Assembly: GCF_004125825.1 (NCBI RefSeq)
Contig: NZ_QQWI01000009.1
Coordinates: 62,001 to 126,000, forward strand
Length of the DNA stretch: 64,000 nt
Source of the DNA: Fusibacter sp. A1
GTDB taxonomy: Bacteria; Bacillota; Clostridia; Peptostreptococcales; Acidaminobacteraceae
Reading direction: 5' to 3'
Below the pieces are notes generated by a model. It was given only the letters and a program-made list of their open reading frames with translations, did no database searches and was not told the DNA's origin. The translations under genes were made by a program, and so were the position numbers. This document shows, one piece after another, positions 34,217 through 42,490 of the stretch (positions are counted from its first letter, which is position 1; every line of letters begins with the position of its first letter).

Positions 34217-34241
34217 AAGTGACAGATTATATCTGTCACTT
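34217..34241. promoter_or_regulatory. Perfect 11-3-11 palindrome before the CocE gene
   Basis: AAGTGACAGAT, TAT, ATCTGTCACTT. It may be the terminator of the Crp/Fnr gene (tail TTATTTTATTAT on the minus strand) or an operator for the CocE gene, 38 bases before its ATG. Its TGACAGAT half-sites would suit a dimeric regulator such as the adjacent Crp/Fnr protein. Confidence 0.6.
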
Positions 34242-34260
34242 ACCCGACACTTCAATGAAA

Positions 34261-34950
34261 TTAATAATTTTTTGCGCTGTATAATGCGATTTCCGTAAGC
34301 GCTTCTTCATCGTGGATCCTGATTTTCCCCCTACCGATAGAAAGGATACCATCACGTTTCCATTCATTCAAGATTACAGAGGCGGTTTGCCTAGCTATCC
34401 CGCACCGCTCTGACAAACCTTCTTGTGTAGCCTTGATATACTCCATATCTCGTTTTTCATTTTGCATCATCAGCAAAATGTAGGCAAGTCTTCCTTCAGC
34501 GTTAAAATGTGTATACGAAATGGACTTTTGAGCAGATAGCTGAAGTCGCTTAATGCAAAGAGCAAGCACTTCTTGTATCGCAGATTTATTCTGCCAGAGA
34601 ATTCTAGAAAATAAGTGCGCATTAATTGCAAGTACTTTGACTTTTCCTAAGGCGACTACCGACGTGATATAAGGCTTTTCCAGCAGTACTGCAAGTTCAC
34701 CGAAGCAGTCGTGTTTTCCACCCTCTTTGATCATTATGGTAAATTCGTTTCCATCAATCGCATATTCAGAGACAGTCCCGCTGAGTACCATAAACACTTG
34801 ACGGGCTTCCCTACCCTTTCTACACACAAAGTCCTTTGGTTCCAAAAGAACAAGCTCGGAATGGTCAAGCAGCAGTTCAATATCTTCCTCGCCAAGATGG
34901 CCAAACATCGCTTGGCATTTCAATTCTTCTTTGATTTTCAGTCTGTTCAT
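34261..34950 (-). CDS. Crp/Fnr-family transcription regulator
   Basis: A 229-residue regulator with a cyclic-nucleotide-binding beta-roll (about 15-125; VFMVLSGTVSEYAIDGNE, GGKHDCFGELAVLLEKPY), a dimer helix, and a Crp-type helix-turn-helix (about 165-205; ATQEGLSERCGIARQTASVILNEWKRDGIL). The phosphate-binding cassette of true cAMP receptors (GELAxxxxxPRxAT) is only partly kept (GELAVLLEKPYITS, no Arg), so cAMP binding is doubtful. No N-terminal cysteine cluster as in Fnr. GAGAGGTTGAG before ATG. Lies between an APC permease gene and the CocE gene and probably controls one or both. Confidence 0.9.
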   Translation of the reverse strand: MNRLKIKEELKCQAMFGHLGEEDIELLLDHSELVLLEPKDFVCRKGREARQVFMVLSGTVSEYAIDGNEFTIMIKEGGKHDCFGELAVLLEKPYITSVVALGKVKVLAINAHLFSRILWQNKSAIQEVLALCIKRLQLSAQKSISYTHFNAEGRLAYILLMMQNEKRDMEYIKATQEGLSERCGIARQTASVILNEWKRDGILSIGRGKIRIHDEEALTEIALYSAKNY

Positions 34951-34983
34951 CTCAACCTCTCTTCATGTAAATAGTATAGCAAA

Positions 34984-35007
34984 AGCACATGACTGATGCC
35001 ATGTGCT
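34984..35007 (-). terminator. Hairpin between permease and Crp/Fnr genes
   Basis: Stem AGCACATG / CATGTGCT, eight-base loop, followed on the minus strand by TTTTGC. Acts as a weak terminator for the permease gene or, since it overlaps the likely -35 region of the regulator gene, as its operator. Confidence 0.6.
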
Positions 35008-35013
35008 AATTTC

Positions 35014-36393
35014 TTATGCTATCTCTTCTACTAGACTTAACGCGTTTTCCTTATCCACCCACGGCTGATATGGAGTTCGCATTTTTTCGAAGATATCCAG
35101 TCCTTCCTTCTTTATTAGATACTGTCTTCTGATGATGGTGTATATGAGTGCCATTGTATAAAAAACTCCCATTGCAAGCCATGTTTTGGGTGTCATTTTC
35201 GAAACCACCGAAGCGCCAAGAACATAGCTTAAAACTGCTGCAATTACAACGATAACCTGTGCAATCCAATGAGGAATCTTTAAAAACGAGTTTTTATAAC
35301 TGAGCGGGAACCGCTTTGGTAAAACAAATACCGTCAAGAAGACAATTGGATTCAGCAGTAGTCCTGGCACCGAAACCATAAGGACTACATCACCTAAATT
35401 GAATCCTGCAACGATCGCTGTAATACCGATTAATGAATTGAACCAGATCGAAATCCCCGGTGCTCCAAATCGATTCAGCTTGCTGATCCCAACTGGTAGC
35501 AAGCCATCTCTTGCAGCGACAAAATGTGATCTTGAAAACATAAGAATCATGCCGTTTATACTTGTGGCAACTGCCAGCAAAGGTCCGGCAACGATGAATA
35601 ATGACAGTAATTGCGGACTTAAGAACTGCTGAGCCGCGGTAGCCAAATTGGTTGCAAAATCGTTCCACTGTACAAGTGGAATATTCCCAAGTGACACAAA
35701 GCCAACCACCGCAAACAAGACCGAGCATATGATTGTAGAAGTAACAAACACAATTGGAATCGTACGTTCTGGTTTTTCAATTTCATCCGCTGCATACATA
35801 AGGACATTCGCACCTATCAAGCTGCCGTGAAGTAATCCCATCGCAGCCCAGATCCGTGTCAGTTTTACGGTTGGTACCAAAACGTCTTGAAGTGTTATGG
35901 CAACAGATGGCATCCCTTTGAAGATGAACAATCCCAAAGCGCCAAGTAGCAGCCAAACACAAACAGTCTGCACCCAGCCGCTTACCTTTACACCAAAGGT
36001 GGAGATAAATGTGAAGAGCAGAGCGATGCTCACGGCGACAAAAGGCACCGACAAGCTCGGCACAAGCACTACAAAGTACTCTGCAAAGGTCAATGACAGG
36101 ATTGCGACATTCATAGTACCAAGAACCAATTGGTTGTAGGAATGAATCGCTCCAAGTCCAGGGTGTAAAAGCCTGGTTAAATGCATATAGCTGGCACCAT
36201 TTGCAGGTAATGCCGAACTTAAAATAACTTCTGGTACTGTTTTAAAAAACACAAAAATTGCTGCTAGGAAAAATCCCCACACAAGCCCATTTCCAACAAG
36301 TCTAATCACTAAAGGAGTTCTGGCGAAAATTCCAGCTCCGATAATGCTACCTATGGCCATGAACATGCACATCCAAAACGTCATTTTTTTCAT
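35014..36393 (-). CDS. APC-family amino acid permease
   Basis: A 459-residue, 12-span permease of the amino acid/polyamine/organocation family: GSIIGAGIFARTPLVI at span 1 (the GxGIF substrate-binding turn), ALPANGASYMHLTRLLHPG, LHGSLIGANVLMYAADEIEKPERTIP around span 6 and a polar C-terminus. Substrate unknown. ATG 36393 follows GGGGGAAAC. Upstream is a possible promoter TTGTTG-17-TATAAT at about 36456-36484. Head of the permease-Crp/Fnr-CocE-transporter gene group. Confidence 0.9.
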   Translation of the reverse strand: MKKMTFWMCMFMAIGSIIGAGIFARTPLVIRLVGNGLVWGFFLAAIFVFFKTVPEVILSSALPANGASYMHLTRLLHPGLGAIHSYNQLVLGTMNVAILSLTFAEYFVVLVPSLSVPFVAVSIALLFTFISTFGVKVSGWVQTVCVWLLLGALGLFIFKGMPSVAITLQDVLVPTVKLTRIWAAMGLLHGSLIGANVLMYAADEIEKPERTIPIVFVTSTIICSVLFAVVGFVSLGNIPLVQWNDFATNLATAAQQFLSPQLLSLFIVAGPLLAVATSINGMILMFSRSHFVAARDGLLPVGISKLNRFGAPGISIWFNSLIGITAIVAGFNLGDVVLMVSVPGLLLNPIVFLTVFVLPKRFPLSYKNSFLKIPHWIAQVIVVIAAVLSYVLGASVVSKMTPKTWLAMGVFYTMALIYTIIRRQYLIKKEGLDIFEKMRTPYQPWVDKENALSLVEEIA

Positions 36394-36832
36394 AGTTTCC
36401 CCCGATAACAAGACAATTGGTCGAACAGCTAGTGCACTATCTGTTATGGTTCAATTATAAACATCCTCCTTAAATTATACTGTCACATAAACGACACAAC
36501 AATAAGTTTTCAGAATTGCGCAAAACACCCTTCTTGTCATCCCCTACTTTAAAGAAGCATAAATTAGCTTCTCTAAGCAATAGGCACTTCGATTAATCCG
36601 GTCTTCTGTCCATAGATGAAAACAAGCCTGCAATATGCAGGCTTGAGACTGTTAACAAAGTCCAAGAAAGTGGCCTTTGTTCTTTCATATATCAAATTCT
36701 CTCGTAGTAGCCTTTTGAACAACTACATTCTTTGGCCTTGCGGTCGCCCTCTTTAAGCAATGTGTTCAAAGAGACACGCATAAAAACACTATAGGCACCA
36801 CTGATTCCGTATCAACCCACTGCACCTAACAT
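36394..36832. other. Intergenic region with hairpins and a short coding-like ORF
   Basis: About 440 bases. Contents: the likely permease promoter overlapped by a TGTC...GACA dyad; a perfect 9-bp hairpin AAGCCTGCA / TGCAGGCTT at 36629-36650 with a weak T tail on the minus strand; GTGCCTAT occurring twice on the minus strand, about 210 bases apart; and a 29-codon minus-strand ORF at 36692-36781 (ends KECSCSKGYYERI) whose codon use looks coding but which lacks a ribosome site. An open frame extends a few codons upstream without a start. It may be a gene fragment. Nothing else recognised. Confidence 0.45.
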
Positions 36833-37777
36833 TCAGTAATCCAAGCGATCAATCACAACCTCGCCGTTTTTCTCAAGTTCTCTCAGTAGGTTAATCAGGT
36901 TTTCCATTGCTTCAAACGACTTGTCCAAGCTGACCAGTTCATCGTTTTCCAGTTCCTTTTTAAGCTTCAACGCCCTATCTGAGTGCATATTCATCAGTAT
37001 TTTATTGGTCAAGTAATTGTTGCTGTCCTTTAGTGCGATGACGAGCTGTCCATCCTCACATTTAGATGCCCATGTCCTGATGACCGAGTCCGGCAACCTG
37101 GCAAAATCGTCAAAGGTGAACATCGCTTTCATCGTGACTTTCGCGAATTCTGGGTCGCTTTCTCGTAGGGTTTCCATGATATTCTTTTCGGTCTGAAAAT
37201 CAACGCCGTTAAGAAGCGACTTCACAAGAATCAAATGCAACTCTTCTAAAAAGAGATGTCCATCCATCTCTCCGATTTCTTTTAGGGTCTGCGGTAATAA
37301 CGTTCCTGTTTGATACAGTTCCTTGAGCACTTTTATTTGAGTCTCAACCTTCAATCGGTTAAATATCCTTATAAATCTCGTATTCATTGAAACCATCTCC
37401 TTGATTAAGTGAAAACTGCTGATGTATTCATAGCCATTGTTCTTGTATATTTTCGTTACGGCCTCCAACATTTCTTTTCTCTTAGTAATTCGTTTGGCCT
37501 CTTGATCAAGAGCCTTAAGCTTATCTTCAAACAGTGCCGCTACCTTGACACTCTCCTCAACAGAAAGTACTTCAAGTATTTCATTCAAAGAAAAGCCTAG
37601 ATTTTTTAGCAGCAAGATCTGCTGTAACCTTTTCATCTCTTTCTCGCTGTACATCCTGTAGTTCGAATCAGTTACAGCCGCACAGGACAATAAGCCAAGA
37701 CTCTCATAATGTCTTATGCTCCTTGTGGACACCCCTGTCCGTTTTGAAAGATTGCCTATCGAAAATAGTTTTTCCAT
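36833..37777 (-). CDS. MerR-type regulator fused to a FliG C-terminal domain
   Basis: 314 residues. The N-terminus is a full MerR DNA-binding domain (3-72; SIGNLSKRTGVSTRSIRHYE, then NYRMYSEKEMKRLQQI) with the usual coiled coil (75-115). From about 185 to the end it reads like the C-terminal domain of the flagellar rotor protein FliG: LLNGVDFQTEKNIMETL, then AMFTFDDFARL, LVIALKDSNN, NMHSDRA and LREL-EKNGEVVI, in the right order and spacing. The FliG residues preceding this (EHPQ motif, N domain) are absent. Some torque-helix charges are lost (PDSVIRTW in place of DDRAIQRV). AGGAG precedes ATG; the promoter has a MerR-type 19-bp spacer. Probable role: a regulator whose sensor part derives from a rotor protein. 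Confidence 0.88.
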   Translation of the reverse strand: MEKLFSIGNLSKRTGVSTRSIRHYESLGLLSCAAVTDSNYRMYSEKEMKRLQQILLLKNLGFSLNEILEVLSVEESVKVAALFEDKLKALDQEAKRITKRKEMLEAVTKIYKNNGYEYISSFHLIKEMVSMNTRFIRIFNRLKVETQIKVLKELYQTGTLLPQTLKEIGEMDGHLFLEELHLILVKSLLNGVDFQTEKNIMETLRESDPEFAKVTMKAMFTFDDFARLPDSVIRTWASKCEDGQLVIALKDSNNYLTNKILMNMHSDRALKLKKELENDELVSLDKSFEAMENLINLLRELEKNGEVVIDRLDY

Positions 37778-37812
37778 CCCATGCTCCTAAACTATGCGCT
37801 ATAGTTAATCTC

Positions 37813-37843
37813 ATTATAAACTTTGACACTACGTTAAAGTCAA
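37813..37843 (-). promoter_or_regulatory. MerR-type promoter with 19-bp spacer
   Basis: Minus strand TTGACT, 19 bases, TATAAT. The spacer holds the dyad ACTTTAACGTAGTGTCAAAGT. Over-long spacers with a central dyad are the hallmark of promoters that MerR proteins twist into activity; here it precedes the MerR-FliG gene, suggesting autoregulation. Confidence 0.88.
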
Positions 37844-37880
37844 TGATTGTGAAGATATTTCGCGCCTTTAAAAAGATAGC

Positions 37881-38246
37881 CTACTCCAAATCAAAATCAT
37901 CCATTTCGATTTCAAATGTCTTCTTGCTCATACGGATTCTGACAACGCCGTAAATAACCAATAGGATGAATGTCGGGATATTCATCTTTAAAAATACAAC
38001 AAGCGTGCTTGCTGCGAAGTTCTGATTGACATCACGGGTAGTTTCAGTCGTCACCGACGATACCAACTGTCCATCTTCATCAAAAACTTCCATCGTACCG
38101 CTTGAGCTGTAAGGAACCAAAGCCGCCACAACTAGCAAAGAAATTGCAAGAAAGATTACCGGTAGGATTAACCCTTTACCTTTTTTAGGTGCCTTTGACC
38201 AGTGGATCTGCAAGCTAATCATACCAAGAATAAAACTGATAAACAA
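37881..38246 (-). CDS. Small membrane protein, start uncertain
   Basis: About 121 residues: a hydrophobic N-terminus, a basic loop (HWSKAPKKGKG), a second span (LILPVIFLAISLLVVAALVP), an outer segment of about 30 residues, a third span and an acidic tail (EIEMDDFDLE). No family recognised. The frame opens right after the stop of the upstream gene but offers only TTG (38246) or a later ATG (38222), without good ribosome sites. An ATG preceded by GGTGGTGAT lies just upstream in a different frame, so either a one-base deletion or coupled TTG initiation is involved. Confidence 0.5.
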   Translation of the reverse strand: MFISFILGMISLQIHWSKAPKKGKGLILPVIFLAISLLVVAALVPYSSSGTMEVFDEDGQLVSSVTTETTRDVNQNFAASTLVVFLKMNIPTFILLVIYGVVRIRMSKKTFEIEMDDFDLE

Positions 38247-38261
38247 AATGTATTCAACATA

Positions 38262-39590
38262 TCACCACCACCCCTTCACATGAATCGGCCTATCTAGTTT
38301 CATCGAGTACTTGACTGCGTTGATTTGAAGTCTCCATGTCCCATTCTCAAAATCACTCGAAGGCTCATTTGAATTAGGTGGATAATAGCTTTCTATTTCA
38401 TCCACATACGAGATGGTCTTCACTCTCCAGTCATTATCAAGAAACCATAGGACCGAAGGATCCACTTCATGATACTCACCTTTATCATCAATCGCAACCA
38501 CCTCATTGTCGATCCACTTGCTACGCACATGATTGCTGTTAAAATGCCATTCATACTCCAAATGCTCATAAGGCTGATCCTTATAATTAAGGTCGGTAAT
38601 TTTAAGCTTCACAGGCTTATCGCTTATTTTTTCAACCAGCAACTCCCCTTCTAAAAAGGGTATTCTTTGTGGAATTCCTTCTAACTCCTCTACCACAATT
38701 TTGGGCTCTCTGATGTTTAATACGGCACCGTCAAAGCTCAGCTCACGTAGTTTTTCAAAAGCTACAGGAAAGTAAGACAAGTAGATGCCGTCCTCTTGCC
38801 AGCCGCTACCTAAGAAGACCTCACGCAGTTCATGTCCGTTGATGCTTAACTCTCCAAGTCTTAACGCAAGATTCTCAAACTGCTTGGTACTCGCGCTCGA
38901 AACAGTATCTACCCCGTCTTTTGTGATGGCAATATCATAAATCAGCCTTGTTTCTGTTGGGGCTAGGATCAAACGATCAAAGGTGAGATTCGCTTTATGA
39001 TTTTCATACGGAAGTTCAATGATTTTTTTAATGTCAAGCGGATAGCTTTCGGCATTCAGCCTTTCAAAGGGAATCGTAAAACTCCAGTCGCCCTTTAACA
39101 TCTCACCGTCATCTGAAACAAGCTGACCGATCCTTAAGTTGAAGTCTCCTTGACTTAGCATCATAGGGGCGAATTTTAAGAGTATTCGTCTAGTTTTTAC
39201 ACTGCTACTGGCAGACACTAGATCGGCAGATCCTGCGCGGTAATAGCCAATATAGTCCCATTCCGGTTGATCAAAAAGTTCAGCGTGATTCAAAACTTCA
39301 AATCCCTGTTCAGAGTAGTCCACTTTCCAGTAGCTGTCGTCTTCGCTTTCTACCGTTACATAGACATAGGTATTTAGTTCATCTGTCACAAGGCCTTCAA
39401 CTGTCACTGTAATTCCCTGGTCTTTGGCTTTCAAGTCCATCTTTTCCAAAGGGTAAGCATTTAATATCTGATCGTAAGCGGTCGTTTCATCCACAACCCA
39501 TGAAAGCACGGTCGTTGCCGAAGCATAGACTGCAAGTGACATTAAAACAAGTAGCAAAGCTACTTGTGTAAGTTTTTTCTTTTTTTTCAT
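38262..39590 (-). CDS. DUF4179/DUF5643-like anchored ectodomain protein
   Basis: About 442 residues: basic start (MKKKKKL), one span (about 8-27), and a large outer part of beta-type domains. The stretch AKDQGITVTVEGLVTDELNT resembles DUF4179 and the later ANLTFDRLILAPTETRLIYD resembles DUF5643, both usual in ectodomains of clostridial and bacillar anti-sigma factors. The cytoplasmic zinc-finger/anti-sigma part is missing and no sigma gene is adjacent, so it appears to be an orphan ectodomain. Start uncertain: ATG 39590 (GGGGGG eight bases upstream) or TTG 39662 (AAAGGT six bases upstream), which adds 24 residues. Confidence 0.7.
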   Translation of the reverse strand: MKKKKKLTQVALLLVLMSLAVYASATTVLSWVVDETTAYDQILNAYPLEKMDLKAKDQGITVTVEGLVTDELNTYVYVTVESEDDSYWKVDYSEQGFEVLNHAELFDQPEWDYIGYYRAGSADLVSASSSVKTRRILLKFAPMMLSQGDFNLRIGQLVSDDGEMLKGDWSFTIPFERLNAESYPLDIKKIIELPYENHKANLTFDRLILAPTETRLIYDIAITKDGVDTVSSASTKQFENLALRLGELSINGHELREVFLGSGWQEDGIYLSYFPVAFEKLRELSFDGAVLNIREPKIVVEELEGIPQRIPFLEGELLVEKISDKPVKLKITDLNYKDQPYEHLEYEWHFNSNHVRSKWIDNEVVAIDDKGEYHEVDPSVLWFLDNDWRVKTISYVDEIESYYPPNSNEPSSDFENGTWRLQINAVKYSMKLDRPIHVKGWW

Positions 39591-39768
39591 CAATCTTACC
39601 CCCCAAGTAATTGTCGCAGCTTCATTAAGTTCTCTCTGGACACGCTTTTTTGCCCAAATCAATTGCTACCTTTTCAGCTTACTAAATTTAAAATCGTTTG
39701 TGGGTGATTTAAGATAAATGTAATATAAATCCTATTCTGATAGTAATGTGTAGGTCTAATCAATTAAA

Positions 39769-39803
39769 AACCTTGCTGTTCTACTCAACTAGAACAGCAA
39801 GGT
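39769..39803 (-). terminator. Terminator after the Cache kinase gene
   Basis: 13-bp perfect stem CCTTGCTGTTCTA / TAGAACAGCAAGG, loop of six, followed on the minus strand by TTTTTAATTG. Confidence 0.92.
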
Positions 39804-39865
39804 GCTTTGTATTTACCAGTCTTAAACGCGCAACTGGTCATTACAGGACCGGTTGCAGCAGACCT

Positions 39866-42328
39866 TTATAAGCTGCTTGGTATTTCTATGGTGAAGGTGG
39901 TTCCTTTTGCAATTTCACTTTCGCATTTTATCTTGCCATTCAATTTTCCCGTCACTATATTATAGACGACGTTAAGACCAAGACCACTGCCGCCTTGTTG
40001 CCTATTGGTCGTAAAGAAAGGATCGAATATTCTCTTTAAGTTCGATTCAGAGATTCCTTTACCGTTGTCCGAATAGATCAATTCCAACATGTCATTGTCG
40101 GTTTGAACCTCTATTTTTATGATGCCTTTCATCTCACTTGTAAAACCGTGTTTAAGGGTATTCATGATTAAGTTGGTCAAAATCTGTGAATATGCGCCCG
40201 GATAGCTTTTAAGAATAACGTTTGACTCACACCTAATGTCAAACTCATGATCGGTACGGCTGTATTCATGCTTTAAGCTCAAAATTACGGCATGGATAAA
40301 CTCACCAAGGTTAAATTCTACCGCATCCTCGTTGGTCTGACTGATCGCGATTTCTTTAAAACTATTGACTAGGTCAGAAGCCCTGCTTAAGTTGGTTTCG
40401 ATAATCTGGACGCTCTCCTGCATGGTTTCGATATACCTGTTAAATGATTGCTTGGTCAACTTGCCGCTAGTTAGCGATTCCATCGTGCTGTCATTGGTAT
40501 AGCCCATAAACGAGGTAGCGGTAATCGCCACACCAAGGGGAGTATTGATTTCATGGGAGATTCCAGATACCAAGCTGCCTAAAGAAGCCATTTTTTCACG
40601 GTCCATCAGCTCTTTCATCGTTTCTTCCAGTGCGAGTGTTTTTTCTTCAATCGCCTTTTCAAGCCTCAGTCTCTCGTTTAAATGCAGTTCCGATAGTTCT
40701 GTCTGTGCGTTTACTAAGTCTGTAATATCGTTATTGGTTCCAATAATCAGCCTTATCTCATTGTCATCGTCACAAAGTGGTATCAAGGTCACATTCAGGA
40801 TTCTTGTGATATTGCTCTGAGTAGCGAATTTCATGACATAGGTTACCAGCTGATTGGTCGCAACCACCTTTTCAAACGCACTTGTAGCATCTTCAATATT
40901 CGTTTGCGTAGAAAACAGGTCACTGAAGTGCTTTCCGACAATCTGATCACTTTTAAGTGCGGATACCGTTTTAAACTTTTTATTTACGGCAACAAAATTG
41001 CCGTTTTTGTCGAGACTGTAAATCATATCTTCTGAATTTTCGATAAGCATCCGGTACTTTTCTTCTGATATCTCCAAGTTCTCAAAGGACTTTTTCAAGT
41101 GGCTCGCCATATTGTTGAACGCATCTACCAGCTCATATGTTTCATAGAGTGGTATGCGCCCAGATTCCAGTTCAATATCCCAATTTCCTTCAGACATCTT
41201 AAGCGCCGCATCCGCTCCTTTCAATATGGGGGCAGTCACTAGGCTTAAGAACCACATGCCAATAAACACCAAAAGCAAGATAAATGCCGAAACGACCAAG
41301 AGCGTGACAAGCTGCCTATTTTGAACGGTTCCCATAATATCCGATTCGGGAACAGCAATATTTATCCGCCAATCCAGCCCGATTTCCGGTGCGATTTCCG
41401 ATGTCATCATGTAGTAATAATCGCCATCCAAACGAACTCGGTTGATACTGCCTGAAACGACCGCATCGTTACTCAGATAACCGGCACTCTTCTTAATTAA
41501 AGGATCTTCACTTTGCTTCGCATCGATAGCGTCCGCAGTCTGAGCTTCCAGATCAATCATAAGAAAAGGACTTTCCGATGACTGAGATATGATTTGTCCT
41601 TTGTCGTTAACGATGTAAATCACACCTGTTCCTTTTGTCTTATCTTCTTTTAAGAAACTTGTGATACCAGTCAGCTTTATATCAAACTCGGCGACACCGA
41701 TTAGCTCACCTTTATCCGATAGGATTGGATTGATAGAAGAAATCGTAGTTTCCGCCTTCTCATCTGCATTGATATAGATTTGAGACCATGTAAGTTCTTT
41801 TGTCTCAACAGCTGGTGTGTACCAAGGCCTTATCGTCGGATCATAGCCTTCATAACTTGCTAAAAGCTCAGTATCCATCGTCTCTCCAGCATAAATATCT
41901 AGCATATAGTCCGTTCGAATATCTTTTAACATTAGACTTTTGGTCATATCCTCATTGACCCGAACCCCGATATAGTTTTTTCTTTCATCTCCAAAACTGA
42001 TAACAGATACCTGAGGGAATTTGTCGTACATTTTCTCATAAAACTCCAAATAGACGGACTGAATTCTTTCATAGTCGTCATTTTCCATCTGGATGGCATC
42101 CTTTATTCTCAGCCCCACCACTTCATTCATCTGATGGGGTTCAATCATAAATGCCTTTAGTCGTTCATCTGTGTTTTCTTTTAATAATTGAACAATTCTA
42201 GTCCCTTGTTCTTCCGCTAAAAAATCATAATCCGATTTCCAGGTGATTACTAAAGTAAGAAGGGTTGCCAGCATAATGAACATCAATGGTATAAGAACGG
42301 CGGTTTTCAACTTAATCAATTTTGGCAT
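39866..42328 (-). CDS. dCache-HAMP-PAS sensor histidine kinase (orphan)
   Basis: 820 residues. Span about 10-29; a large outer double-Cache sensor (about 35-340; RPWYTPAVETKELTWSQIY is the typical ligand-pocket region); span about 347-370; HAMP about 370-425; PAS about 430-550 (ENSEDMIYSLDKNGNFVAVN); coiled coil; HisKA with GISHEINTPLGVAITAT (phospho-His about 610); HATPase with LIMNTLKHGF, YSDNGKGI, FDPFFTTN and GSGLGLNVVY. dCache domains bind amino acids or small acids outside the cell. No response regulator nearby. GAGGGGAG before ATG. Same kinase subclass as the protein at 18738. Confidence 0.93.
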   Translation of the reverse strand: MPKLIKLKTAVLIPLMFIMLATLLTLVITWKSDYDFLAEEQGTRIVQLLKENTDERLKAFMIEPHQMNEVVGLRIKDAIQMENDDYERIQSVYLEFYEKMYDKFPQVSVISFGDERKNYIGVRVNEDMTKSLMLKDIRTDYMLDIYAGETMDTELLASYEGYDPTIRPWYTPAVETKELTWSQIYINADEKAETTISSINPILSDKGELIGVAEFDIKLTGITSFLKEDKTKGTGVIYIVNDKGQIISQSSESPFLMIDLEAQTADAIDAKQSEDPLIKKSAGYLSNDAVVSGSINRVRLDGDYYYMMTSEIAPEIGLDWRINIAVPESDIMGTVQNRQLVTLLVVSAFILLLVFIGMWFLSLVTAPILKGADAALKMSEGNWDIELESGRIPLYETYELVDAFNNMASHLKKSFENLEISEEKYRMLIENSEDMIYSLDKNGNFVAVNKKFKTVSALKSDQIVGKHFSDLFSTQTNIEDATSAFEKVVATNQLVTYVMKFATQSNITRILNVTLIPLCDDDNEIRLIIGTNNDITDLVNAQTELSELHLNERLRLEKAIEEKTLALEETMKELMDREKMASLGSLVSGISHEINTPLGVAITATSFMGYTNDSTMESLTSGKLTKQSFNRYIETMQESVQIIETNLSRASDLVNSFKEIAISQTNEDAVEFNLGEFIHAVILSLKHEYSRTDHEFDIRCESNVILKSYPGAYSQILTNLIMNTLKHGFTSEMKGIIKIEVQTDNDMLELIYSDNGKGISESNLKRIFDPFFTTNRQQGGSGLGLNVVYNIVTGKLNGKIKCESEIAKGTTFTIEIPSSL

Positions 42329-42442
42329 TTCTTTCTCCCCTCTACACTCTTCAATTCCTCTGTTTACATAATACCATTTATATATCGAATTATTCGGAAA
42401 ATACAGAAAAAAACCATCTGATTGTATCGCGCGAACGCTATT

Positions 42443-42480
42443 AAAAATGACCGCTCCTAGGATCGGTCATTTCTTTTTTT
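42443..42480 (-). terminator. Terminator after the HD/HD-GYP gene
   Basis: Stem AAATGACCG / CGGTCATTT, loop of ten, with TTTTTAAT on the minus strand and a T8 on the plus strand. Confidence 0.88.
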
Positions 42481-42490
42481 TAGCTTTACC

